Part shown: positions 1-7,440 of the stretch, in pieces
Position numbering within the stretch: the stretch's first letter is position 1
How the letters are laid out: each line of letters opens with the position of its first letter
IMG/VR virus record: IMGVR_UViG_3300048091_000152
Location: 1 to 47,042 of that record
Strand: one strand, 5' to 3'
Origin: a virus
Length of the DNA: 47,042 nt
Position numbers and translations under genes: made by a program
Notes under the pieces: generated by a model
What the model saw: the letters and a program-made list of their open reading frames with translations, nothing else
The model's database searches: none
What the model was told of the DNA's origin: nothing

Positions 1-477
1 GCGGAAATCGGAGACGATCCCCGGCAGTTCGCTGATGTCCAGTGCGCGCGGCTCGGAGACGTCTTCAAAACGGTTGTTGACGAACACTTTGGTGGCGGCG
101 CGCAGTGCAGAAGGGGCCACAGGAGCGGCGCCGTTTTCTTGCAGATCAACATGCGACACGCGGCCGACATGCCACAGTTGCAGAAAGATTTTTCCGCCCT
201 TGGCATGGACGGCATCGGTCACGGTGCGCCAGCCGTCTATCTGCGCCTGCGTGTAGATCCCGGGGGTGTCCTGATAGCCCTGGCCCTGTCGGGAAATCTG
301 CGTGGCTTCGCTGATCAGCAGGCCGGCGCTGGCGCGTTGGCTGTAATAGGTGGCCGCGAACTCGCTGGGGACGAAGCCCTGGCCTGCGCGGTTACGTGTC
401 AGCGGCGCAAGGACTACCCGGTTCGACAGCGTTAGGCTGCCAAGGGTGTAAGGGGTGAACAGATTCTGATTGGTCAT
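1..477 (-). CDS. Old Yellow Enzyme family alkene reductase, N-terminal part
   Basis: This gene runs off the left edge; the first 159 codons are visible. The protein starts MTNQNLFTPYTLGSLTLSNR and continues with the OYE signature: APLTRNRA near residues 24-31, then ISEATQISRQGQGYQDTPGI and LQLWHVGRVSH. These segments build the FMN-binding half of the barrel and the region around the active site. Family members (NemA, XenA/B) are cytosolic NADPH-dependent reductases of activated alkenes, maleimides and nitro compounds. It is divergent from a TetR gene, the same arrangement as nemR/nemA, so repression by that neighbour is likely but inferred. Confidence 0.9.
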   Translation of the reverse strand, partial: MTNQNLFTPYTLGSLTLSNRVVLAPLTRNRAGQGFVPSEFAATYYSQRASAGLLISEATQISRQGQGYQDTPGIYTQAQIDGWRTVTDAVHAKGGKIFLQLWHVGRVSHVDLQENGAAPVAPSALRAATKVFVNNRFEDVSEPRALDISELPGIVSDFR

Positions 478-560
478 CTGGTATTTCTTCCGTGCCCGTT
501 GATGGAGATCGGTGTTGCGTGCAATTAGGATGATGATCGAAATCTAAACTGTCAACGGTT

Positions 561-588
561 TTGATTATGACCAGCATCTATGTATGAT
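561..588 (+). promoter_or_regulatory. Candidate promoter of the TetR gene
   Basis: TTGATT at 561-566 and TATGAT at 583-588 are separated by 16 bp and lie 38 bp before the chosen GTG start. A TTGACA on the opposite strand (550-555) may be the -35 of the divergent reductase gene, but its -10 is weak. The 478-626 gap is therefore a shared divergent control region where a TetR dimer could act on both genes. Confidence 0.5.
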
Positions 589-626
589 TGGACGCATGAT
601 TTCCCGGTAAACACGAGGTATTGCAC

Positions 627-1226
627 GTGAGAGTGACCAAGGCCCAGGCGCAGGCCAATCGAGAGCACATCGTTGAAACGGCCTCAGAGCTGTTCCGTGA
701 GCGCGGCTTTGACGGCGTCGGTGTGGCGGATCTCATGGCAGCTGCCGGTTTCACCCATGGAGGCTTCTACAAGCACTTCGGGTCGAAGGCCGACCTGATG
801 GCCGAAGCCTCGGCCTGCAGTCTTGCCAAATCGCTGACTGGCGCCCAAGCGCTCGATGTTCCGGGCTTCATCAACGTCTATGTGACCCGAGAACATCGGG
901 ACGGACGTGGCAGCGGTTGCACCATGGCCGCGTTGTGCAGCGACGCGGCGCGTCAATCGGATGATGTGAAAGCGACATTTGCCGAAGGCATTGAACACAC
1001 CCTGCAAACGCTGGGAGAGAAATATCCGACGGGACCGGATGCCGAGGCGGGAGAGGGGAGAAAGAAAATGATCGACCTGCTGTCTCGTGCTGTCGGCGCG
1101 ATTATTTTGTCGCGTGCCTGCCCGGATGATTCTGCACTCGCGGATGAGATCCTTGAGGTTTGTCGCGCTGAAATGTTGGCTTCGTTGCCGGTCGATGAAG
1201 TTGAACCGGTGTTGAAGGAAGATTAA
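627..1226 (+). CDS. TetR/AcrR family transcriptional regulator
   Basis: About 199 residues, the usual TetR length. The N-terminal helix-turn-helix is clear: HIVETASELFRERGFDGVGV, then LMAAAGFTHGGFYKHFGSKA, in roughly the first 55 residues. The rest is a helical ligand domain of the type found beside reductase genes (GSGCTMAALCSDAARQ). I chose the GTG at 627 (MRVTKAQAQ) over a TTG at 621 because ACGAGG ends 8 nt upstream of it. It is divergent from the Old Yellow Enzyme gene and probably controls it; electrophilic inducers would be expected by analogy with NemR. Confidence 0.88.
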   Translation: MRVTKAQAQANREHIVETASELFRERGFDGVGVADLMAAAGFTHGGFYKHFGSKADLMAEASACSLAKSLTGAQALDVPGFINVYVTREHRDGRGSGCTMAALCSDAARQSDDVKATFAEGIEHTLQTLGEKYPTGPDAEAGEGRKKMIDLLSRAVGAIILSRACPDDSALADEILEVCRAEMLASLPVDEVEPVLKED

Positions 1227-1394
1227 TTCAAAGCGTGAACGGCCTATTCGCGCGATCAAAATACGCTACACAGTTTTTTTGACCAATTTGATTTGAGCGG
1301 GATTTGTAGAAAACCAGCTAAGAAATTTAGCTATATATTAGTTTTGCTATCCTCTTTGCGGTCAGTCATGCGTCGTCTGAATAAGGAAACTTCT

Positions 1395-1931
1395 ATGACT
1401 ACTGCACATGTTTTCATCGCCATCAGTCTAGATGGCTATATCGCCAGATCCGACGGTGACATTGACTGGCTATTGCAGCGCGATGATCAGAGTGAGGATC
1501 ACGGCTACCTGGGCTTCATCGCCGATAAGGATGCTATCGTGATGGGGAGGGGGAGCTATGAGAAAGTGCTGACCTTCGACACTTGGTTCTACGACCTGCC
1601 AGTAATCGTGTTGTCTCAACAGTTGGCCGATTCACAGGTGCCTAATGCGCTAGAGGGAAAAGTGCGTTTTTCCAACCTCACTCCTTCAGACCTGCTGGCG
1701 GAACTGGCGAGGCAAGGTGTGCATCGAGTCTATGTCGATGGCGGGCAATTGGTGCAGTCATTCCTGCGTGACGGGTTAGTCGCCGATATGGTGATCACCA
1801 CTGTTCCCGTGCTGATTGGGTCGGGAAGACCATTGTTCGGGGCCCTTACGCAGGACATTGAATTGAAGCTAGTAAATAGCCGGTGTTTTCCTTCCGGTCT
1901 AGTGCAGTCAACCTATCAGTTGGTTCCTTGA
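1395..1931 (+). CDS. Dihydrofolate reductase family protein (RibD C-terminal-like)
   Basis: 178 residues. The start MTTAHVFIAISLDGYIARSD and the motif DAIVMGRGSYEKVL are typical of the DHFR/RibD-C fold that binds NADPH; VYVDGGQLVQSFLRDGLVAD and IPVLIGSGRPLF-like text (here VPVLIGSGRPLFG) finish the fold. Members such as YwjB/YyaP are small stand-alone reductases whose substrates are mostly unknown. The ATG at 1395 is preceded by AAGGAAAC. An upstream in-frame ATG at 1293 lacks a good ribosome site. No operon partner is seen; decayed phage DNA follows directly. Confidence 0.85.
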   Translation: MTTAHVFIAISLDGYIARSDGDIDWLLQRDDQSEDHGYLGFIADKDAIVMGRGSYEKVLTFDTWFYDLPVIVLSQQLADSQVPNALEGKVRFSNLTPSDLLAELARQGVHRVYVDGGQLVQSFLRDGLVADMVITTVPVLIGSGRPLFGALTQDIELKLVNSRCFPSGLVQSTYQLVP

Positions 1932-1949
1932 TTTTCCGGAGGGAGGCCC

Positions 1950-2338
1950 GATCCAAAACGCTGGGCGCTCTGGTCGCCAAGATGGCCAAGGAGCATGCTA
2001 CATTGCGGCCGTAGCGCCGGAGCTGGCAAAGCATGTTTTCAGCCATATCGACCAGCGCGCCGAATCCGATATGAACCTACTGACGCGTTTGGCACGTGAA
2101 CTGGGCGCCGTGGCGAAGCCGGTCGACGGTCGCCTGGTGGTGGTGCCCAGGGGCGTGGCTCAGATCGACCATGTCCATCACTCGGCCGCTGACGCCTGGA
2201 ATGGTCGCCGAGGGGCGGATCGATGTGCGCAACCATCGCGCCAGCGCGAACAGACTTTGGCAGGTCGAGTCGGTCATGCATGTCATTGGTTCGGGCGGGG
2301 TGTCATCGTCGGCGGCGGAATGTGTGACGCCAGCGTGA
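1950..2338 (+). pseudogene. Remnant of a P2-type late control gene D
   Basis: Pieces of a gpD-like baseplate/late-control protein appear in successive frames. TLGALVAKMAKEH comes first. After a frameshift comes APELAKHVFSHIDQ, then ESDMNLLTRLARELGAVAKP with VDGRLVVVPRG. After another frameshift comes a C-terminal piece, WQVESVMHVIGSGGVSSS, ending at TGA 2336-2338. The same landmarks exist in the intact gpD at 42372-43421 (NESDFNFITRLAKQYDCTAK, VADGKLLVMPRQG, DSVEQTYTQAGWSTT). The middle is deleted. This is the end of an older tailed prophage or tailocin that has decayed. Confidence 0.7.
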
Positions 2339-2918
2339 GGCCGTCGGGGGAGATCAAGGGACCTACTCGGCCACCGTACGCGGCCCCATGCCGCCCCGAG
2401 AAGGAGTTCCAACGCTTGTCTTAGCAGTTGATGGTGATCTTGCAGGCGCCGGTCTTGTAGTCAGGGTTGTCTTTGTGGCCGCAGCCCTGCAGCCCGAAGG
2501 GGGGTCGGGTCGAGCCATGGCGTACCGGTGATGACCAGCTTGGTTAACGCCGTAGTCGGAATCTTTGCAAGCTCCGCTCGCTTGAGAAACCTCCCGAGTC
2601 ACCTCGAAGAGCATAGAGGCTTGCCCTGTAGAGGGCCGTTCTTCGAGAGCAACCAAAACTCCGGATTTTTTTATAGGCCCATTCCCAACCCCGAGACTTG
2701 GTCTTTTCGGCAGGTGTTAATTTCACTTCAGAGCCTCTAGCAGTGGAGTTTGCCGGGATCATAGCAATGTGCCTCTGTTAGAAAAGCGTCAAATAATAAC
2801 CTTTCATGTATCAGGGTTAATACATATCCGGCGCTTGGTCTGTAGGAGGAAAAAACACGCTGAATACTCGGTTTTTTGGCTGGTGCGTAAGGGCAGGGGC
2901 AAACTAGGGGCTTGGGGT
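2339..2918. other. Non-coding or decayed stretch
   Basis: No convincing intact gene. On the minus strand a short open frame ends at TAA (2421-2423) with the text GCGHKDNPDYKTGACKITIN, which looks like the genuine C-terminus of a cysteine-containing protein I do not recognise. Its upstream part is not readable in one frame. The stretch lies between the gene D remnant and a small leftward ORF and is best read as scar tissue of former mobile elements. Confidence 0.4.
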
Positions 2919-3095
2919 TCAGGTCGGCAGAACGCCTGGAAGGGAGGGCACTACTGTCGGAAAATGTACAACCTCGTGTCCCTCGTCCCGGTCTACCTTG
3001 TCGCGATCCAGCAACCCGGTGTAATGCGGGTTGTCGCCTTGATCTGCCGACCAAGTGTACTTGTACACCAAGTCACTCTTCGTGATTACAGCCAT
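2919..3095 (-). CDS. Small hypothetical protein, possibly truncated
   Basis: 58 residues beginning MAVITKSDLVYKYTWSADQG and continuing DNPHYTGLLDRDKVDRDEGH. The composition is that of a real soluble protein (charged and aromatic residues, few low-complexity runs), but the last residues (VVPSLPGVLPT) look like frameshifted tail. I do not recognise the family. It probably is the 5' part of a longer gene cut off during decay of the region. No function can be assigned. Confidence 0.35.
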   Translation of the reverse strand: MAVITKSDLVYKYTWSADQGDNPHYTGLLDRDKVDRDEGHEVVHFPTVVPSLPGVLPT

Positions 3096-3324
3096 GTCCC
3101 TTCCTCGAGGTGACGGGCAGACAATTCTACGCCATCTCGAAGTTCTAGCGGATGCAGAAAGTTTCGCAATGTCACCTCGTCATTCTCCTGCGGTGGCTTG
3201 CGCAAAACCTCCTCTGGAGGCCGCGTGTTTCCGTTTGCATAAGCACAAAAAATCGAATGTTTTGCCACTCTTAAAGGTGGTCATATTCGTTCTAAAACAA
3301 TAGCTTAGGTCGTTACAGTCCCCG

Positions 3325-3371
3325 GCATGAGGTGCTAGGGGTCGAGTGTTCGAATCACTCCGTCCCGACCA
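3325..3371 (+). pseudogene. 3' half of a tRNA-Pro-like gene (att scar)
   Basis: The sequence has a T arm with stem GAGTG (3344-3348), loop TTCGAAT and stem CACTC (3356-3360). Next come the 3' acceptor strand CGTCCCG (3361-3367), discriminator A and encoded CCA (3369-3371). An anticodon-arm-like piece precedes it. The implied 5' strand CGGGACG, with a C1:G72 pair, fits a bacterial tRNA-Pro, but no D arm or 5' strand is present. The present anticodon position reads GAG rather than GGG. A duplicated tRNA 3' end is what an integrated element leaves, and an integrase C-terminus lies 66 bp away. Confidence 0.5.
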
Positions 3372-3436
3372 TATTTCGTGAGGAGATCAAGCGCTTAGTG
3401 GCTTGGTCCCCCTTCTCGTTTCAGGTCTACGCAAAA

Positions 3437-4147
3437 CTACCCAGTGATTTCGCTGATATTCAGATCCGGTATCGCCTCAGGCCGGACGATTTTCTCGTGG
3501 TCCCGCTGGTAGTTTTTGGTCATGCCCTCGCTCGCGTGCCCTGCGATCTTCTGTCCATCGTTTCCGGCGTTCTTCCACAGGTGCAGCGACAGCGCCCGCA
3601 TTTCATGGAAGCTCGGCACCTCCTCCGTGCCAGAGCCGCTACATACGTCAACCCAATAGGCAGATGCATCGGCTAGCAAGTAGATGCTGTGGCGGGGGGG
3701 CGAGCAGCGCTTCCAGGTTTTTTCATCGCATGCGGTATGCCTGTTAGATAAGTCCTTCTCAATGTGTATTGTTTGGACGATGCAGTAGCCGCGATTTCTC
3801 ACCGAGCGGAAAAGGTTATCTCCTCTAGCGGACCTCTTGAACTTCGCTTGTAGCCTGCTGAGGCACATCACCAGTCCCTTATAGTGGTCAAGGTTTTTGT
3901 TTAGTTTTTTGGCAATGGCATCATTACTTACTATCCGTTCTGTGCTGCTTATTAACAAGTCGAGTACTGCGTACTCCATCTTGGTTAGATTGATAGTTTT
4001 TTCATTGTTAGTAAGTAATCGCAGAGGCTCGACTAGCATCCATGCATTTGAACTTTGTGCGCGTATTGCGTTGAACATACTCTTTTCAACGGGGGCGTGC
4101 GCCTCGAAAGCGGAGGGTCGTCTGGAGGGGGGCGTATCGATATTCAT
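3437..4147 (-). pseudogene. Winged-helix regulator ORF fused to an integrase C-terminal remnant
   Basis: One open frame of 236 codons joins two unrelated pieces. Residues about 33-125 resemble the OmpR-type winged helix (INLTKMEYAVLDLLISSTER, then FRSVRNRGYCIVQ). Residues 173-236 (3437-3631) are the end of a phage tyrosine recombinase: SFHEMRALSLHLW carries the HxxR motif, and GQKIAGHASEGMTKNYQR carries the second His and the nucleophile Tyr. About 45 residues between them match neither. The integrase part cannot work alone because its first catalytic Arg is missing. The winged-helix part could still be functional. The nearby tRNA-Pro scar supports a deleted integrative element. Confidence 0.6.
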
Positions 4148-4458
4148 CTAAGTGAGGATGTTTCTTTGGATGTATTGCTCTTCCGCTAGCTGGCTCGAAA
4201 TAGAGAAATTCCTAGGTCAGCGGAGATGGCGCAGTGCAATGCAGAGTGTATTTCGGTTAAAACCGGCTAATTTCGGTGATGATACGTTTCAGCAATCATA
4301 AAATCTTTAAAAAAGATCGAACGTACGTTGGTTTTGATAGGGAGGATTAAGGACATTCCAGCCAGTTGCGGGTGTCTTCGATTTCGTACGGATCCACGGT
4401 TTCGCCTCAGTATTTGAGGCGAGGTGGTAGCGGGGTAGCGATAAGATGCAGTGCTAAT
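4148..4458. other. Intergenic stretch without a recognisable gene
   Basis: About 310 bp between the winged-helix/integrase ORF and the small duplicated ORF. It is AT-richer than the flanks in its first part and probably contains the promoter of the leftward winged-helix ORF, but I see no promoter good enough to place. Open frames here are short and have no supporting ribosome sites. Confidence 0.4.
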
Positions 4459-4667
4459 TCACTCCAGCGTCATCAGTACCGCGAGCGTCATCTTGATGAA
4501 CTCTTCGTTCTTGTCGATGGTGTCCAAGGCGCCGCGCACGTTGTCGGCGACGTCGGCTGAGCCGCGGGCTTCGACCCAGTTGGAAAGCTCCATGATGGCG
4601 GCTTCGAGCGCGAGTTGGTTTTCGTTGATCTTGTACAGCAGGGAGGGGGGAGGTCCGAATGTGGCAT
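4459..4667 (-). pseudogene. Frameshifted copy of a small acidic hypothetical protein
   Basis: The frame ending at TGA (4459-4461) encodes NENQLALEAAIMELSNWVEA and then GSADVADNVRGALDTIDKNE. It is clearly the same protein as the right-end ORF at 46396-46605. The natural ATG is at 4667 (MPHSDL) with a purine-rich upstream region, but a one-base deletion in a C/G homopolymer (about 4641-4653) shifts the frame between start and body. This copy lies outside attL, the other inside attR. The function is unknown; the protein is small, helical and cytosolic. Confidence 0.6.
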
Positions 4668-4839
4668 CGCAAATCCTCGGTTTTGAGGACAGCGTAGCAT
4701 CACCTTACGTGAAGGATTTTTAACGATCAGCAGGACGCCGGAGGAGGGGGTTCAGCCGCTGAGTTCTGGAACACGTCCATAGTCCATAATAGTTATGGAA
4801 CACATGCCGAGAGCCGAGATTTTCACCAAACCCCAGAAA

Positions 4840-4871
4840 CGACAAAGCCCTGAAAAATCAGGGCTTTGTCG
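4840..4871. terminator. Terminator hairpin beside attL
   Basis: A 32-bp hairpin with stem CGACAAAGCCCTGA and a short A-rich loop. In the leftward direction it follows the tRNA 3' end. A nearly identical hairpin stands at 46781-46812 in the same position relative to the intact tRNA-Ser, so this is probably the tRNA terminator duplicated with the att region. Confidence 0.7.
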
Positions 4872-4875
4872 TATA

Positions 4876-4939
4876 AAGATGGCGGAGGCGATGGGATTCG
4901 AACTCATGGACCTGTTACAGTCGACGGTTTTCAAGACCG
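4876..4939. repeat. attL: attL core repeat (3' part of tRNA-Ser)
   Basis: The 64 bp from 4876 are identical to 46818-46881, which is the 3' portion of the intact tRNA-Ser(TGA) on the minus strand. Past 4939 the left copy continues ATATTC, whereas the right copy continues TTGCCT into the rest of the tRNA. Perfect identity with abrupt divergence marks a site-specific integration core. The integrase gene ends 124 bp inside. Confidence 0.9.
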
Positions 4940-4979
4940 ATATTCAAAGCCGCTAAAACCGTGGTCTGTAGCTCTTTTT

Positions 4980-5053
4980 CGTTACAGTATTTTTGTTTTT
5001 CGGCTCCTCTGTAGACCGCATTCTACAAGGGGCCAAGTTTGAGTTTTGTAACG
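4980..5053. promoter_or_regulatory. Candidate integrase arm-type sites, left
   Basis: AGTTTTGTAACG at 5042-5053 is repeated exactly at 46710-46721 and 46732-46743, inside the opposite prophage end. An inverted partial match (CGTTACAGT) lies near 4980. Short repeats at both ends just inside the att core are what lambda-type integrases use as arm sites. The assignment rests on position and repetition only. Confidence 0.4.
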
Positions 5054-5063
5054 GGTTTTTGGG

Positions 5064-6113
5064 CTATTTTGACGGCTTTGCAATGGCGCCGATGCGGCGG
5101 TAAACGCGCTCAGTGATGTCTCCCTTTGTGTGCCCCAGGAGCAGGCTCGCATCACTGACGTCGAGGATTTCTGACGCAGCTTTTGGCCTGATGTCACGGA
5201 ACTGGAAGCTGCCGATTTTTTCGGCCAGGAGAGTGTCGCCGAGTTCATCCGCCTCCTTTTTGGCCTTTTCCCGAGCCTTGTCCCACCGGTCACGAAGCAT
5301 CTTCGCGGTCATGCGCTTGCCGCGCGTGCTCACAATCAGATAACTGCAAATGTGCTGAGCATTGCGCTCGGCCATCTTCGCAATCAGCAGCCCCAGGCTG
5401 TTTGCCTCGTCGCCGTCAGTCATCTGGATACGTAGCTTCTTGTGTGTCTTGTTCTGCTGCACGCCCAAATATTTCCCCTCGACATTATCCTTCCTCATGA
5501 CCAGAACATCTGCCGGCCGTTGCCCGGTCAGATAAGCCAGGTCCATTGCGTCTTTCAGCTCTTGAGCTGCCTTCTTGTAAACAGCATCCCAAACCACGTC
5601 ATTCGCGTAGTAGTCCCGCGGCGTTTCCTTGTTTTTGCGCACGCCTTGGCACGGATTCTCCTTGGTCGTGAGCCCCCACTCCCGGGCGATATTGAAAACG
5701 TGGGAGAGGGTGGCGATCTCCCTGTTCGCCCGAACCTTTGCCGTCCGTGCATCCCGGTACCCGGCAATCGTGGCCGGGGTGATCGAGTCAATGGGAGCAC
5801 CGTCAAACATCGGCCGCAGCTGCTTGATCTCCGACAGATTGTCCTTTTGGGTGCGCGGCGCTTTCTTGGAGACGATGTCGCGGATGTACCTGTCGAAGAT
5901 GCCCTTCATGGTGCGCAGATCGAGGGGTTTTTCCTTGGCTTCGAGTTCTGCCCATTTGATCCTGGCCAGGTCCAGGTCTTTACCCAATGGGATCGCCTTG
6001 CCGGTCAGGTCCAGGTAGTAATAGGCAATCCAATCCTTCCCACTTTTCCGTTTCCGCGTCCATTGATACATCCGGGGCGGCAAATTGCGTGTTTCGGCCT
6101 TGCGGGGTCGCAT
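5064..6113 (-). CDS. int: Phage integrase (tyrosine recombinase)
   Basis: 349 residues. N-terminal arm-binding region, SAM-like core-binding domain around residues 68-145, catalytic domain from about 165. Visible catalytic residues are Arg199 (TGQRPADVL), Lys222 region, Arg309, His328 (LLLGHTKGD) and nucleophile Tyr338 (ITERVYRR). The usual His of the HxxR box is Arg306 (FRDIRPKAAS). It lies next to attL, so it should integrate and excise this element at tRNA-Ser. The ATG at 6113 is 1 bp from the stop of the upstream excisionase candidate. It is the last gene of the leftward PL operon. Confidence 0.95.
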   Translation of the reverse strand: MRPRKAETRNLPPRMYQWTRKRKSGKDWIAYYYLDLTGKAIPLGKDLDLARIKWAELEAKEKPLDLRTMKGIFDRYIRDIVSKKAPRTQKDNLSEIKQLRPMFDGAPIDSITPATIAGYRDARTAKVRANREIATLSHVFNIAREWGLTTKENPCQGVRKNKETPRDYYANDVVWDAVYKKAAQELKDAMDLAYLTGQRPADVLVMRKDNVEGKYLGVQQNKTHKKLRIQMTDGDEANSLGLLIAKMAERNAQHICSYLIVSTRGKRMTAKMLRDRWDKAREKAKKEADELGDTLLAEKIGSFQFRDIRPKAASEILDVSDASLLLGHTKGDITERVYRRIGAIAKPSK

Positions 6114-6114
6114 A

Positions 6115-6357
6115 TCAGTTCACTCGGGAGAAGTCGGGCGTCCATGCCGGCGTCGCCGGGTGAGGGTTTGGGTCAGCGATGGTCGGGGAGATCATGCCCA
6201 GCTTCATGCGGGCGTACATGCGGCCAACCAGAGGGCGTTTGCCGCGGCTTTCGACGAACACCCAATGACGATCCAGCAGCCAGCGCCGTTGGTAGGCCCT
6301 GGCCTTGTAGCCGGTGATGTCTGCCAGCTCTTCATCCGAGAGAATTTCAGTTTCCAT
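6115..6357 (-). CDS. DUF4224-type protein, candidate excisionase
   Basis: 80 residues. LSDEELADITGYKARAYQRR is the DUF4224 signature, found in small phage proteins encoded directly upstream of integrases. The following text (LLDRHWVFVESRGKRPLVG) fits the rest of a small winged-helix fold. Size, basic charge and position 1 bp before int suggest it is the recombination directionality factor, which binds att DNA and favours excision. The role is inferred from position and family. The ribosome site before the ATG at 6357 is weak, so coupling to upstream translation is possible. Confidence 0.75.
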   Translation of the reverse strand: METEILSDEELADITGYKARAYQRRWLLDRHWVFVESRGKRPLVGRMYARMKLGMISPTIADPNPHPATPAWTPDFSRVN

Positions 6358-6394
6358 GTTGATGCTCCATGCTGCGCGTGGCGGTAGAAGGTGG

Positions 6395-6859
6395 TTATTG
6401 GGTGGCTTTGGCGATCACAGCTTCTGCGTGCGCAAGGGCTGCGTGGTACTTGCCGAGGTGCGCAGCGCCGAGTTTGGCCAGGCCGACAAGATTGGTGAGG
6501 CTTTCCAGCAACTCTTCCTTGATCGCAGCCTCAGCCCGACCGATATCCCAGAAGCGCTGCCCCCAATGTCCAGCCGGTGACGGGTTCCGGTTCTGCGAGC
6601 CGAATGCCAGGGCTCCGACAATCGAATCGCACAGGTCGCGCTTGTAGGCGTTGTCGCCGTCGATGCTCAGGCCGCGCCGGCGCAAGGTGCTAACCACCTC
6701 GTCGTTGTCCAAGCCTTGATCCTTGAGTGCGATGTCTTCCTCGGGCTTGCCGGGGGTGTAGATCACCAGCGCGATCTTGGCGCCGGGCAAGCAGTTCTCG
6801 CTGATTCTGACCAGGGCATCGTTGGCGATCTGATGGAAGCGTTGAAGAATTGCTGACAT
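6395..6859 (-). CDS. Hypothetical phage protein
   Basis: 154 residues from the ATG at 6859 (MSAILQRFHQIANDALVRIS), which has AGGAATTC just upstream. The protein is soluble and mixed alpha/beta by eye; a conserved-looking middle is VVSTLRRRGLSIDGDNAYKR and the C-terminus is Ala-rich helical. I do not recognise a catalytic motif. It lies in the leftward early operon, a place where temperate phages keep recombination, host-takeover and anti-defence genes. Confidence 0.65.
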   Translation of the reverse strand: MSAILQRFHQIANDALVRISENCLPGAKIALVIYTPGKPEEDIALKDQGLDNDEVVSTLRRRGLSIDGDNAYKRDLCDSIVGALAFGSQNRNPSPAGHWGQRFWDIGRAEAAIKEELLESLTNLVGLAKLGAAHLGKYHAALAHAEAVIAKATQ

Positions 6860-6913
6860 ACGAATTCCTCGCCCGCCGTACACCGGCAGGCTGTTGAGTT
6901 GGGGTAGGGGTTA

Positions 6914-7238
6914 CTATTGGATGAGTTTGGCGGGGACGCTGACGTTGGTGCCGTGCTTGGCAAAGACCACGGCTCGGAACACAGCAATGGATCGCGTTTC
7001 GCCGTCCATGCGGTGCCAGGGTTCGCGGTCAGTGGCGGCCAGCCACGGGTAGCGGTAGCCACGTTCGCACCAGACGCAATACTTCTCGATCAGTTGCTCG
7101 GCGTCGATTTGGTCGAAGAGTTGCAACTGCCCGGTGGTGGGTTGCTGGTCGCCCTCGATCGCTGAGATTGCCCAGTCCAGTCCAGTCCAGCGCAGGGCCG
7201 GCCAGTTCCTCGGTGCGGATCCTGACCATTCTGTTCAT
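6914..7238 (-). pseudogene. DUF2591-like phage gene split by pentanucleotide repeat slippage
   Basis: The 5' part reads MNRMVRIRTEELAGPALDW. The body in another frame reads AISAIEGDQQPTTGQLQLFD and ends RAVVFAKHGTNVSVPAKLIQ. The two frames meet at a run of CCAGT units (7172-7190). One unit at this point would restore the expected ALDWAISAIEG; the present three add 10 bp and shift the frame. The start overlaps the upstream stop (ATGA). Related phage proteins of this layout are about 100-130 aa and of unknown function. It is either inactive or switched by repeat number. Confidence 0.6.
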
Positions 7239-7387
7239 TGCTTCCGCCTCTGGAATTCAGTGCAGCGGACTATCACTGTCTGAGCGTCCCGGGCCAGCGC
7301 CGGCATGGTGTTGAATGGAAGGTGGCTGCAATTGCGGTGGGCATGGACGCAGGTGCGACACATGCCGCCTTTCGGTTGATGAGTCAT
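7235..7387 (-). CDS. Small cysteine/histidine-rich phage protein
   Basis: 50 residues: MTHQPKGGMCRTCVHAHRNC, then SHLPFNTMPALARDAQTVIV, ending RCTEFQRRKQ. The CxxC and following His/Cys residues could bind a metal ion. It is translationally coupled on both sides: its ATG overlaps the stop of a 17-codon ORF, and its TGA overlaps the ATG of the next gene. It is too short for most gene finders, but the coupling and codon use support it. No function is known to me. Confidence 0.6.
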   Translation of the reverse strand: MTHQPKGGMCRTCVHAHRNCSHLPFNTMPALARDAQTVIVRCTEFQRRKQ

Positions 7388-7440
7388 CACTTAGGCCCCT
7401 TGTAGCAATACACGTAGGCGAACCAGGCGAGGGCGATCAT
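7387..7440 (-). CDS. 17-residue hydrophobic micro-ORF
   Basis: The ORF MIALAWFAYVYCYKGPK starts on an ATG that overlaps the TGA of the upstream gene and stops on a TGA that overlaps the next ATG. It therefore fills the gap between two coupled genes exactly. The peptide is a short hydrophobic segment with a basic end, so it might insert in the membrane. It may equally serve only to carry ribosomes between the two genes. Confidence 0.35.
   Translation of the reverse strand: MIALAWFAYVYCYKGPK

Noticed and set aside
684-1259. Leftward open frame opposite the TetR gene
   Set aside because: The sense strand has a complete TetR helix-turn-helix; the antisense frame has none.
4876-4939. A second tRNA-Ser gene at the left end
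   Set aside because: Only the 3' portion is present; the 5' acceptor strand and D arm are missing, so it is the att duplication and not a gene.
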